From Bradyrhizobium sp. AT1 (GTDB lineage: Bacteria; Pseudomonadota; Alphaproteobacteria; Rhizobiales; Xanthobacteraceae): a stretch of DNA of 64,000 nucleotides. Shown in pieces: positions 14,871-22,895 of the stretch. A program made the translations under genes and the position numbers. Location: assembly GCF_001590795.1 (NCBI RefSeq), contig NZ_JXDL01000001.1, forward strand, positions 5,280,642 to 5,344,641, given 5' to 3'. Numbering within the stretch: the stretch's first letter is position 1; each line of letters opens with the position of its first letter. The notes beneath the pieces are model-generated. The model ran no database searches and was not told the origin of the DNA. It saw only the letters and a list, made by a program, of their open reading frames with translations.

Positions 14871-16397
14871 ATGCGTGTTCTTCTCGTCAACGTGCCTCAT
14901 CCCTCGATCGGGAGCCGGATTCCGGACGATCACCTGCCGCCGCTCGGCCTGCTCGCGATTGGCGGTCCAATGATCGACGACGGACACACCGTGCGGCTGC
15001 TCGATGCCGAGTTCGGTCCGATGTCCACCGAACATATCCTGGCCGAAGCAAACCGCTTCGCACCCGAGGCCGTGCTGTTCGGGCATTCAGGCTCGACCTC
15101 CGGCCATCCCGTGATCGCGGAGATCGCCGCCGCCCTGGTGAAAGCGATGCCAGGTGTGGTGATCGTCTATGGCGGCGTGTTTCCGACCTATCATTGGCGC
15201 GAGATCCTGCACAATGAACCCTATGTCAACGCGATCGTGCGCGGTGAGGGCGAGGAGACGGCGCGGCGCCTGATGCGCGCGCTGGAAGACGGCCACGATC
15301 TCGGCGGCATCGCCGGCATCGCATTCCGCGATCCCGCCGGGCCGCATGCAACGCCGCCGGCGCCCGTCATCGCCGACCTCGACGCTTACCGCATCGGTTG
15401 GGAATTGATCGATCACGCGCGCTACAGCTATTGGGGCGGCCTGCGCGCCGTGGTCGTCCAATTCTCGCGCGGCTGCCCGCATTTGTGCAATTATTGCGGC
15501 CAGCGCGGCTTCTGGACGCGCTGGCGCCATCGCGATCCCATCCGCTTCGCCAAGGAGCTGGCGCGCCTGCACCGCGAGCACGGCGTTGAGGTCATCAACT
15601 TCGCCGATGAAAATCCGACCGTCTCGAAGAAGGTGTGGCGCAGCTTTCTCGAAGCCTTGATCGCCGAGAACGTCGATCTCATCCTGGTCGGCTCGACGCG
15701 CGCCGACGATATCGTGCGAGATGCGGACATCCTGCATCTCTACAAGAAAGCCGGCTGGCAGCGCTTTCTGCTTGGGCTGGAGAATACCGACGAGAAGACG
15801 CTGGAGCTGATCCGCAAGGGCGCCACGACCGCAACCGACCGCGAAGCGATTCGCCTGCTGCGGCAGCACGGCATCCTGTCGATGGCGACCTGGGTTGTCG
15901 GGTTCGAGGAGGAGACCGATCGCGATCACTGGCGCGGATTGCGACAGCTGCTCGCCTACGATCCCGACCAAGTCCAGTTGCTCTACGTCACGCCGCATCG
16001 CTGGACGCCCTATTTCGGGCTCGCGGCCGACCGCCGCGTGATCCAGCCCGACCGGCGCCGTTGGGATTACAAGCATCAGGTGCTCGCCACGCGCTACATG
16101 GCGCCCTGGCGCGTGCTGGCATGGTTCAAGCTCACGGAGATGGTCTTGCAGTGTCGTCCGAAAGCGATCTGGCGGGTGCTGTTTCAGCGTGATGCAGGGC
16201 TGCGCCATGCCATGCGCTGGTACACGCAGATGGGGCGCAGGGTCTGGCCGCACGAGATCCTTGAGTTCTTGCGCGCACGCCGGCTGACATGGGGACCCAC
16301 CGTACGGGAGTTCTGGGGCGAACCGCAGGATGCCGAGGAGCAGTCGATGACGGCGCTGCGGCCCGAGCGGCGTGTTGGGAGGCGAGAGGCGGCGTGA
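14871..16397 (+). CDS. BchE-like B12-binding radical SAM protein
   Basis: A 508-aa enzyme with an N-terminal cobalamin-binding-type Rossmann domain (about 1-145) and a radical SAM domain with the cluster ligands Cys202, Cys206 and Cys209 (RGCPHLCNYCGQRGF). The blocks ADENPTVSKKVW, DADILHLYKKAGW and TPHRWTPYF, and the C-terminal HQVLATRYMAPWRVLAWFKL, resemble BchE, the oxygen-independent Mg-protoporphyrin ester cyclase. A DxHxxG cobalamin motif is not evident. No other photosynthesis gene is in the window, so a different substrate is likely. GGGAGCG precedes the ATG. The 133-nt gap after uppS leaves co-transcription open. Confidence 0.82.
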   Translation: MRVLLVNVPHPSIGSRIPDDHLPPLGLLAIGGPMIDDGHTVRLLDAEFGPMSTEHILAEANRFAPEAVLFGHSGSTSGHPVIAEIAAALVKAMPGVVIVYGGVFPTYHWREILHNEPYVNAIVRGEGEETARRLMRALEDGHDLGGIAGIAFRDPAGPHATPPAPVIADLDAYRIGWELIDHARYSYWGGLRAVVVQFSRGCPHLCNYCGQRGFWTRWRHRDPIRFAKELARLHREHGVEVINFADENPTVSKKVWRSFLEALIAENVDLILVGSTRADDIVRDADILHLYKKAGWQRFLLGLENTDEKTLELIRKGATTATDREAIRLLRQHGILSMATWVVGFEEETDRDHWRGLRQLLAYDPDQVQLLYVTPHRWTPYFGLAADRRVIQPDRRRWDYKHQVLATRYMAPWRVLAWFKLTEMVLQCRPKAIWRVLFQRDAGLRHAMRWYTQMGRRVWPHEILEFLRARRLTWGPTVREFWGEPQDAEEQSMTALRPERRVGRREAA

Positions 16398-16568
16398 AGC
16401 CTTGCGGTCATCACGCGGGAAGCAGCCTCCGCTGTTCCGTGTGTGATGCGCGGCACATGAGAACATGGTGTTCGTTTTCAGCCGCATGATTGGCAGCTCC
16501 GTCCAAGCGGACGGTGCGCGGCCTCGGCTAGGTCTGCAAGTCCCAGCAACCCGCCGAAAGCATCACGC

Positions 16569-17105
16569 ATGTCACAGCTGTTTCCGCCAGCCGTCGTCGA
16601 GCCGGTCGAACTGGCCGACGCCGCGGGCATGGTCTGCATCAGGACCGCCGGCGCATCCGACGTGGAGAATCTGTCGGTCTATTTCACCGGCCTTTCCGCG
16701 ACATCGCGCAACAAGCGCTTCAGCGGCGCGCGGGCGGACCCCGGCGTGGTCGCGGCCGAATGCATCGCCAGGAGCGGCGGCCTCGACAATTTCACCTTGC
16801 TCGCCGAGCTGAGGGCGGAGGGCCGGGGCACGATCATCGGCGAGGCGTTGTACGCCTACGATGCCACGGTCCGGCATGGCGAATTTGCCATCTCGGTCGC
16901 CGATGCCTTCCAGCGCAAGGGGCTCGGCCTTCAGATGCTGACGGCGATGGAAACGCGTGCGATCGATCTCGGGCACGAGATGATCGCCGCCGAGACGGCG
17001 CGCGCCAATGCCGAGATGCGCGGCCTTGCGAAGAAGGCGGGTTTCAACGACACCGGGCTCGGCGATTGGCAGTCGGTCCACCTCGCAAAGCGCTTGTCGC
17101 GTTAG
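16569..17105 (+). CDS. GNAT-family N-acetyltransferase
   Basis: A 178-aa single GNAT domain. The acetyl-CoA pyrophosphate loop is in VADAFQRKGLGLQML (about 115-129), preceded by the strand GEFAIS, and the C-terminal part ANAEMRGLAKKAGF is the usual motif B region. Substrate not predictable; relatives modify small amines or protein N-termini or lysines. The ribosome site is weak. It lies 80 nt upstream of the cNMP-binding gene in the same direction. Confidence 0.85.
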   Translation: MSQLFPPAVVEPVELADAAGMVCIRTAGASDVENLSVYFTGLSATSRNKRFSGARADPGVVAAECIARSGGLDNFTLLAELRAEGRGTIIGEALYAYDATVRHGEFAISVADAFQRKGLGLQMLTAMETRAIDLGHEMIAAETARANAEMRGLAKKAGFNDTGLGDWQSVHLAKRLSR

Positions 17106-17184
17106 CTCTGCGCGCTGATTTGCCGCCTGGCATGGATCGTGCTCTAGTGTCCGCAGGTATCCCAGCGGCGGGAGCTTTCGCAGG

Positions 17185-17670
17185 ATGCGCGCGGTTCTAG
17201 ATTATTGCAGTGGCGGGACCGAACGGCATGTCGAGGCCGGAGCGGTCGTCGTCACCGAGGGCGGCACCACCGGCCATCTCTACGTGCTGATGCAGGGCAA
17301 GCTCGAGGTACTCAAGGGCGAGATGGTGGTCGCCACCGTCACCGAGCCCGGCGCGGTGCTGGGTGAGATGTCCGTACTGCTGGGGCAGCCGCATACCGCG
17401 ACGGTACGGGCCTGCACCGACTCCGTCATCTACGAGTTCGAAGATGCCGCCTCGTTCCTCAAGCAGCAGCCGGGCATCGCGTTGCTCATCGCAAAGATGC
17501 TGGCGCAGCGGCTCAACGTCGCCAACACCTATCTCGCCGATCTCAAGCGGCAATATGCCGGGCACGGCACACACCTGGCCATGGTCGGCGAAGTGCTCCA
17601 GAGCATGATCAACCTGCCGCCGCTCGAGGTTTCGCCCGGCTCGGATCGGCAATCCGATCCAAGAATGTGA
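17185..17670 (+). CDS. Stand-alone cyclic nucleotide-binding domain protein
   Basis: A 161-aa Crp/Fnr-type sensor domain without a DNA-binding helix-turn-helix. The phosphate-binding cassette is GAVLGEMSVLLGQPHTATVRA (about 57-77, Glu and Thr-Arg present), followed by a C-terminal helix (IALLIAKMLAQRLNVANTYL). It probably senses cAMP or another nucleotide and acts through a partner. A GGGAGC ribosome site precedes the ATG. Its 3' end overlaps the convergent metallophosphoesterase gene by 62 nt. Confidence 0.85.
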   Translation: MRAVLDYCSGGTERHVEAGAVVVTEGGTTGHLYVLMQGKLEVLKGEMVVATVTEPGAVLGEMSVLLGQPHTATVRACTDSVIYEFEDAASFLKQQPGIALLIAKMLAQRLNVANTYLADLKRQYAGHGTHLAMVGEVLQSMINLPPLEVSPGSDRQSDPRM

Positions 17671-18436
17671 GCCAGTCCGGCGGCGCAACGATGGGCGCGG
17701 CGGGCCGCTGCAGCGGCGCATCAAGGTCGATCCATTGCGCCTCGCCGGCTGCAAGCCAGAACGCCTTGTCGGCGTCGAGGTCGAGCACGATGTAGGTTGG
17801 AGGACGGCCGGGTTGCAGGCCGGCGTTGAAGATCCAGCTCTCGCCCAGCCGGTCGAACCACGAGCCATCCTTGATGAAGGGCGACTGGTGCACGTGGCCC
17901 GAGATCACGATCGACGGCTGGTACTGCTTGATCCATTGCACCAGCTCGACGTCGCCGAAGAAGCGCTTGCCGCCCCAGCTCGTCGGCGAATCCGCCGGCG
18001 GCGCGTGATGGGCCCAGATCCAGCGTCGCAGCCGGCCGGAAGCGGCGTCGCCGAGCTGGGCGATGAGGCGCTGCTTGACCAGCGGTCCGTCCCACCACGG
18101 GCACACCGTGAACAGGGTGTCGCCGATGGCGAGGCTGTCGCCGTCGCAGGCAATGCCGATGTCGCGCACCTCCGAAATCCAGCGCGAGATCTTCTCGCCC
18201 TCCGCATTGCGCTCGTCGAGATCGTGATTGCCCGAGCAGAGGATCACGCGGGTCTTCGCCGCAAGCAGCGCAAGATACTTCTTCACCACCACGATCTGGG
18301 CCCGGAAATCCACCATCGAGCCGATGTCGAGCGCATCGCCGGCGAAGATCACGAGGTCGAATTGCGGAGCCGCGCTGACGAGCCAGTCGAGCTGAGGCAG
18401 CGAATAGTGCAGGTCGGCAACGACCAGGCAACGCAT
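17609..18436 (-). CDS. Calcineurin-like metallophosphoesterase
   Basis: A 275-aa enzyme with the full metal-binding set: DLH at residues 8-10, GDALD from 33 (Asp34), GNHD near 68-71, WAHHAPP near 140 and GHVHQSP near 180. Such proteins hydrolyse phosphodiesters, including cAMP (CpdA) or nucleotides. Overlap with a cNMP-binding gene on the opposite strand makes a cyclic-nucleotide link tempting, but it is only positional. The C-terminal tail overlaps that gene by 62 nt. Confidence 0.87.
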   Translation of the reverse strand: MRCLVVADLHYSLPQLDWLVSAAPQFDLVIFAGDALDIGSMVDFRAQIVVVKKYLALLAAKTRVILCSGNHDLDERNAEGEKISRWISEVRDIGIACDGDSLAIGDTLFTVCPWWDGPLVKQRLIAQLGDAASGRLRRWIWAHHAPPADSPTSWGGKRFFGDVELVQWIKQYQPSIVISGHVHQSPFIKDGSWFDRLGESWIFNAGLQPGRPPTYIVLDLDADKAFWLAAGEAQWIDLDAPLQRPAAPIVAPPDWLTFLDRIADPSRAKPRAAAG

Positions 18437-18496
18437 CGAAAATCCATTGGTCAGAGAAATCGAATTGCTTGCAAATTGGCGGTGCCAGCCAGCCGA

Positions 18497-19567
18497 TCAA
18501 TCGCTCGCCCGATGTTTCTCGAGGATTCCCCGATCGGCCAAAGTCTTCGCCAGTTGCTCAGTGTAGATCATCCGCGCCCATCGATGCAAATGCGAGGGAT
18601 AGTGCGCATACAGGATGTCCAGCATCACGGCCGGGGTATCCAGGAATTGCGATTGATCGAGGCCAAGCCGAGCCGCAATCCTTTGGCCCGCCTCGGTGTG
18701 GAAGCTCTGCGGGCCGCCCTGAGCATTGACGGAATTGACCGGCGAGATGACGAGATAGACCTTCGACCGGTCGAGCTTGGACAGCGTCACGGACAGGGCG
18801 TCGAGCGCCTTCTCGAATTCCGCGTTGATCACGAACGGTTTCGAGGCGGGGAGCGGCTTGAGAAGAACGTGGCCGGGCAGCGTGGCCTTGAAAGCTTCCA
18901 GCGAAGGAATATCGAGCATTCGGTTGGGCTCGACCGCGCCACCGTGCTCGCTCCATATGGTCGAAATGAACTGGTCCTTGCCGCCGTAATAAATCGCATA
19001 AGCGCCCGGCAGCGGGGTGTACACGGCGCGCTCCATCAGCAGTCGGATATATTCGAGACCGCCGGCCGGAAAGGTCAGGCCGGAAGGAAGTTCGAAACGG
19101 TCGTTCCTGATGAAGGCCGGCCACTCATTCCATCTTGGATCGCGCTCGAACTGGATCGGATTGAACACCAGAATGAGCTTCTTGGGCTGGCGACCGCGGG
19201 CGACCATCTTGTCGAGCATGGCGCCGTAGCCATCCGGGCCAACATAGCCAATGGTGCAGAACGCCTCGACGCTGGATCCCGGAAACGCGTGCAACAAGGT
19301 CGGGACGTGAATCCCGAACAGGCAAGAGCTGTCGCCGAGAAAGGCGAGATCGGATGCAGGCAGCCGCTCCGAACGCCTGATCTGCTCGAGGACGATGTAA
19401 GTCTCGATTCCGCGAGACCATTGATGCTTGCTCCGCCAATGGATGAAACTTGCGATCCCGAGGATCAGAGCCGTCAAGACTGCGACGGGAACGAATCTGC
19501 TTGTAACAAGCCGAAGCGCCTTGATCAGCGGCGAATTCATGATCTGCTGGATCGCGCGTTTCAGCAT
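18497..19567 (-). CDS. Membrane-anchored SGNH-like acyltransfer partner (AlgJ/DltD-like role)
   Basis: A 356-aa protein with an N-terminal membrane anchor (about residues 25-45) and a large extracytoplasmic domain. The motif FLGDSSCLFG places the likely nucleophile at Ser80 or Ser81, and a late PSHLHRWAR segment may supply the His. Directly downstream of an MBOAT gene (3-nt gap), it matches the two-component logic of AlgI-AlgJ/X or DltB-DltD, in which the MBOAT hands an acetyl or acyl group to an SGNH-type protein that esterifies a polysaccharide. The target polymer is unknown. Confidence 0.75.
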   Translation of the reverse strand: MLKRAIQQIMNSPLIKALRLVTSRFVPVAVLTALILGIASFIHWRSKHQWSRGIETYIVLEQIRRSERLPASDLAFLGDSSCLFGIHVPTLLHAFPGSSVEAFCTIGYVGPDGYGAMLDKMVARGRQPKKLILVFNPIQFERDPRWNEWPAFIRNDRFELPSGLTFPAGGLEYIRLLMERAVYTPLPGAYAIYYGGKDQFISTIWSEHGGAVEPNRMLDIPSLEAFKATLPGHVLLKPLPASKPFVINAEFEKALDALSVTLSKLDRSKVYLVISPVNSVNAQGGPQSFHTEAGQRIAARLGLDQSQFLDTPAVMLDILYAHYPSHLHRWARMIYTEQLAKTLADRGILEKHRASD

Positions 19568-19570
19568 GGC

Positions 19571-20965
19571 CTAGAACTGAAAATAGATGAAGGTTGCGTT
19601 GACGTGCCCGGACGCCGCGATCGTCACAGCCGCCAGGGCCGCAAACAGCGGATACTTCATCCATGCAGGGCGGCGAATCAGGAAATAGTCCCCGTGCGCC
19701 TGCAACTGCCATTCCAGCAGCATCAACGGGGTCGCCAGCGATAGAACCGCGAGCGTGACGGCACTGTGCACCGGAGCCCATTCCCAGTTCTTGAGCGCAC
19801 TGAGCATGCCGACCAGCAAATTCCAGTTTGCCGCTCGAAAGAGAAACCAGCCGACGAAGACGACCAGCATGGTGACGGCCCAGCCGGCGCCGCGCGCAAT
19901 CGGCGAAAGCGACTCATCTCCGCCGGGCACTTTTCGCCAGAGCGCAAGCACGGTGCCATGGAGCAGTCCCCAGAGAACGAACGTCCACGACGCGCCGTGC
20001 CAGAGGCCTCCCAAGGCCATGGTCAGCATCAGGTTCCGGTTCGTGATGGCCTCGCCACGACGGTTTCCGCCGAGGGGGATGTACAAATAGTCCCGTAGCC
20101 ATGTGCTGAGGCTGATGTGCCAGCGCCGCCAGAATTCGCTGATCGAGACCGACCAGTAGGGGTAACGGAAGTTCCAGGTTAGCTCGAAGCCGAACAGCAG
20201 CGCGACGCCCTTTGCGATCAGGCTGTATCCGTTGAAATCGGCGTAGATCTGGATACCGAAGGCGATCGTGGCGAGCACGACCGACCAGCCGAAGGGCTGT
20301 TCCGGAATGAAGAGCGTGTCGACGATCATCGCCAGGCTGTCGGCGACCACGACCTTCATGGCGTAGCCGTAGATCAGGAGCCAGAGCGCGCGGTCGGCAT
20401 GATCGGCCGTAAATTGTCGCGGCTTCGAAAATTGATCGAGAAGATTGCTGGCTCTTTCGATCGGACCCGCCACGAGTTGCGGGAAGAACGCCTTGAAGGC
20501 GAGAAACTTGACGAGGTCTCTCTCCGCGACATGTTTGCCGCGATAGACGTCCACGACATAGGCGATGCCCTGGAAGGTGATGAAGGAAATGCCCAGCGGC
20601 AGGATGATGCGCAACGTCGGCAGGTTCGGTTTGAGACCCGCGTGTTGTGCAATCGTCACGAACGAATCGACGAAGAAGCTGAAGTACTTGAATATCGCGA
20701 GCACGACGATCGCCACGGCGACGGCGGAAAAGACCAGAAGCTTTCTTGTGTGCTCGTGAGGGCTCGCGGCGATCAGAATCGCCGCGGCATAATTGACGAC
20801 GGAAATCCCGACCAGCAAAGGCAGAAAACGCCAGTCCCACCAGCCGTAAAAGACGTAGCTTGCCACGAGGATGATGACGTTCTGGAGCGCGAGTCTGGAG
20901 GTGGCGTGATAGAGCAGGAAGGTCGCGGGAACCAGACAGAGGAACGCCACGGAGACAAAGGACAT
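19571..20965 (-). CDS. MBOAT-family O-acyltransferase (AlgI-like)
   Basis: A 464-aa polytopic membrane protein with about 11-12 helices. The catalytic MBOAT His is His323 in ALGGLWHGASW, and the second conserved His is His283 in EFWRRWHISLSTWLRDY. YADFNGYS (241-248) is also diagnostic of the AlgI/PatA branch. It should move an acyl group across the membrane for O-acetylation of an exported polysaccharide. It is the first gene of a two-gene unit with the SGNH-like protein. Confidence 0.92.
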   Translation of the reverse strand: MSFVSVAFLCLVPATFLLYHATSRLALQNVIILVASYVFYGWWDWRFLPLLVGISVVNYAAAILIAASPHEHTRKLLVFSAVAVAIVVLAIFKYFSFFVDSFVTIAQHAGLKPNLPTLRIILPLGISFITFQGIAYVVDVYRGKHVAERDLVKFLAFKAFFPQLVAGPIERASNLLDQFSKPRQFTADHADRALWLLIYGYAMKVVVADSLAMIVDTLFIPEQPFGWSVVLATIAFGIQIYADFNGYSLIAKGVALLFGFELTWNFRYPYWSVSISEFWRRWHISLSTWLRDYLYIPLGGNRRGEAITNRNLMLTMALGGLWHGASWTFVLWGLLHGTVLALWRKVPGGDESLSPIARGAGWAVTMLVVFVGWFLFRAANWNLLVGMLSALKNWEWAPVHSAVTLAVLSLATPLMLLEWQLQAHGDYFLIRRPAWMKYPLFAALAAVTIAASGHVNATFIYFQF

Positions 20966-21299
20966 TGCAGCAATGGTTCACATTATTGGGTCGCGCCGCC
21001 GCTCGTCGTTCTGCTCAGTCTGAAAACGATGCGAGCGGAGGGTGCTACCGGGATTGCGCAGATAAACCACGGGCCAGCGAGGCGGTGACTGAGGCTGCTT
21101 CACTTGCGGAGGCATCCAATAACAACTAAGAGATGAAATCAACCGCCATTCGCGGGCGTGTCTGGTCACGGGCGACGTCGTCTGCCGAGCGCTCGATCAA
21201 CGGCACTTGGCGCAACGGCATCAGGCTTTTTCTCACGGAGGAACTGGACCTGCGGAGCGAATTCTGATGTCGTGACGGACCCTCAACGCGGATCTCCGC
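20966..21299. other. 334-nt divergent intergenic region
   Basis: Contains the divergent upstream regions of the MBOAT gene and the Tag-like gene. A 44-codon frame (21133-21267, plus) begins MKSTAIRGRVWS but has no properly spaced ribosome site and no recognisable domain, so it is not called. I see no repeat or hairpin of note. Confidence 0.35.
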
Positions 21300-21986
21300 A
21301 TGACCTCCTTCAAGACCATTCGCGCCCGCGCCGAGAAGCGCAAGGGCGGGCCCAAGGCCCTGGACAAGCTGATGCCGGCAAAGCCGGACCTCAAGCGCCT
21401 GGCCAAGCTCGGCGACGACCGCGTCCTCGCCGAAATGACCAAGCGGGTATTTTGCGCCGGCTTTGCCTGGAGCGTGATCGAGACGAAATGGGACGGCTTT
21501 GAAGAGGCCTTCCTGCATTTTCAGCCGGCCAAGCTCGCCTTCCAACCGGAAGACTATTGGGAGGGCCTGTTGCGCGACGCCCGCATCGTGCGCAACGGCG
21601 CCAAGATCATGTCGGTGCGCGACAACGCCGCCTTCGTGCAGGCGATCGCGAAGGAGCATGGCAGCTTCGGCAAGTTTCTGGCGAAATGGCCTTCGTCCGA
21701 CGAGATCGGCCTGCTCGATCTCCTCGCCAAGCGCGGCAGCCGGCTGGGAGGCAACACCGGGCAGATGCTGCTGCGCTTCGTCGGTTGGGACGGTTTTGTG
21801 ACGTCGAAGGATGTCGTCGCCTGCCTGCGCGATGCAGGCCTCGACATTGCCGAGGAGGTCAAGTCGAAGGGCGATCTCGCCAAGGTGCAGGCGCAGTTCA
21901 ACGCCTGGGCCGAGGAGACCGGCCTATCCTACACCCATCTGTCGCGCATCTGCGCGCTCTCGGTCGGTGAGAACCGCAGCGAATAA
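21300..21986 (+). CDS. DNA-3-methyladenine glycosylase I-like protein
   Basis: A 228-aa protein resembling Tag-type base-excision glycosylases in FCAGFAWSVIETKWDGFEEAFLHFQ (about 51-75) and SRLGGNTGQMLLRFVGWDGF (about 148-167). It lacks the N-terminal Cys and C-terminal His residues that bind zinc in E. coli Tag, so it belongs to a divergent branch and its alkyl-purine specificity is uncertain. The ribosome site is weak. A DUF1330 gene follows 26 nt downstream and may be cotranscribed. Confidence 0.75.
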   Translation: MTSFKTIRARAEKRKGGPKALDKLMPAKPDLKRLAKLGDDRVLAEMTKRVFCAGFAWSVIETKWDGFEEAFLHFQPAKLAFQPEDYWEGLLRDARIVRNGAKIMSVRDNAAFVQAIAKEHGSFGKFLAKWPSSDEIGLLDLLAKRGSRLGGNTGQMLLRFVGWDGFVTSKDVVACLRDAGLDIAEEVKSKGDLAKVQAQFNAWAEETGLSYTHLSRICALSVGENRSE

Positions 21987-22012
21987 CCCTTATAACGACC
22001 TGGAGAAGAACA

Positions 22013-22306
22013 ATGGCAAAAGCCTATTGGGTTGCAACCTATCGTGCGATCAAGAACCCCGATGCGATGGCGGCCTATGCCAGCGTGTCGCGCCAGGCCA
22101 TCGAAGCGGCGGGTGGCCGCGTGATCGCGCGCGGGATGCCGGCGGCCGTCTTCGAGCTCGGCCAGATGGAGCGCGTCGTTCTCATCGAGTTCGACAGCGT
22201 CGCGAGCGCCAAGGCGGCGTATGAGAGCCCGGCCTACAAGGCCGCGCACGACCTGCTCGGAGATGGCGCAGATCGCGATATCCGGATCGTCGAAGCTGTC
22301 GATTAG
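22013..22306 (+). CDS. DUF1330 domain protein
   Basis: A 97-aa ferredoxin-fold (dimeric alpha-beta barrel) protein: AKAYWVATYRAIKNPDAMAAYASVS, then RVIARGMPAAVFE, then IEFDSVASAKAAYESPAYKAA, the usual DUF1330 pattern. Function unknown. GGAGAAG lies about 7 nt before the ATG. It lies 26 nt after the Tag-like gene. Confidence 0.87.
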   Translation: MAKAYWVATYRAIKNPDAMAAYASVSRQAIEAAGGRVIARGMPAAVFELGQMERVVLIEFDSVASAKAAYESPAYKAAHDLLGDGADRDIRIVEAVD

Positions 22307-22509
22307 CGCGCCTCCACGGGACGGATCGTGCGCATTCTGTGGCGATCTCGTGCCGCGAGCGCGGCGGATGCAACGCGCGATCACAAAATACATTTCGCCG
22401 GAACATTTGCGCGCAGCTCCTGTTCGGACCAGAGCCAGGCGGACAAGGGTGCAGGGAACGCGCGCTCCCGCCCTGGCCAATGAAACCGGACACAGAAACG
22501 GAGCAGCTC

Positions 22510-22803
22510 ATGAAGCTCACATCCGAACAGGTGAAGCAGACCGTCAACCAACTCGGCGCTCAGGTGCTGCCCGACGAACATCCCGCCATGCCGCAGCTCA
22601 ACAGCATGTTCGGCGAGCACACTTTCTTCGTCGATGAAATGGGCCTCAAGGTCCTCGAACCCACGGCGTCGCCCGGTGCCGATCGCCAGAGCGGCGAAGT
22701 CGTCAGCCTCGCCGATTGGGGCGATTCCGACCTGACGCGCCTGATGGCGCACGAGCCCGAGCCGACCGGCGTGATCGTGGTGTTCGAGCACGTCAGGCAT
22801 TGA
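22510..22803 (+). CDS. Conserved hypothetical protein
   Basis: A 97-aa acidic cytoplasmic protein (MKLTSEQVKQTVNQLGAQVLP...) with no signal or membrane segment. ATG at 22510 is chosen because GGAG (22500-22503) lies 6 nt upstream; the frame is open earlier. I recognise no domain. A 10-bp hairpin follows at 22828-22857. Confidence 0.65.
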   Translation: MKLTSEQVKQTVNQLGAQVLPDEHPAMPQLNSMFGEHTFFVDEMGLKVLEPTASPGADRQSGEVVSLADWGDSDLTRLMAHEPEPTGVIVVFEHVRH

Positions 22804-22827
22804 ACGGCCGAGCGAATCGGTTGTCAT

Positions 22828-22857
22828 CGGTGGCGGGTCTGAAAAATCCCGCCACCG
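22828..22857. terminator. 10-bp stem hairpin between convergent genes
   Basis: CGGTGGCGGG (22828-22837) pairs with CCCGCCACCG (22848-22857) around an A-rich 10-nt loop. It lies between the hypothetical gene and dinB, which converge. It lacks a clear T tract on either strand, so bidirectional termination is plausible rather than certain. Confidence 0.55.
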
Positions 22858-22895
22858 TCGGTCGCTCGTCACGCGGCATGATCGTCGCGCCTCAC

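Noticed and set aside
17735..19744. 669-codon plus-strand frame across the metallophosphoesterase and SGNH genes
   Set aside because: Long antisense frames are common in GC-rich genomes; it crosses two well-supported minus-strand genes and has no domain.
21133..21267. 44-codon plus-strand frame (MKSTAIRGRVWS...)
   Set aside because: AAGAG abuts the ATG without spacing, no domain is recognisable, and such a frame is expected by chance in GC-rich DNA.
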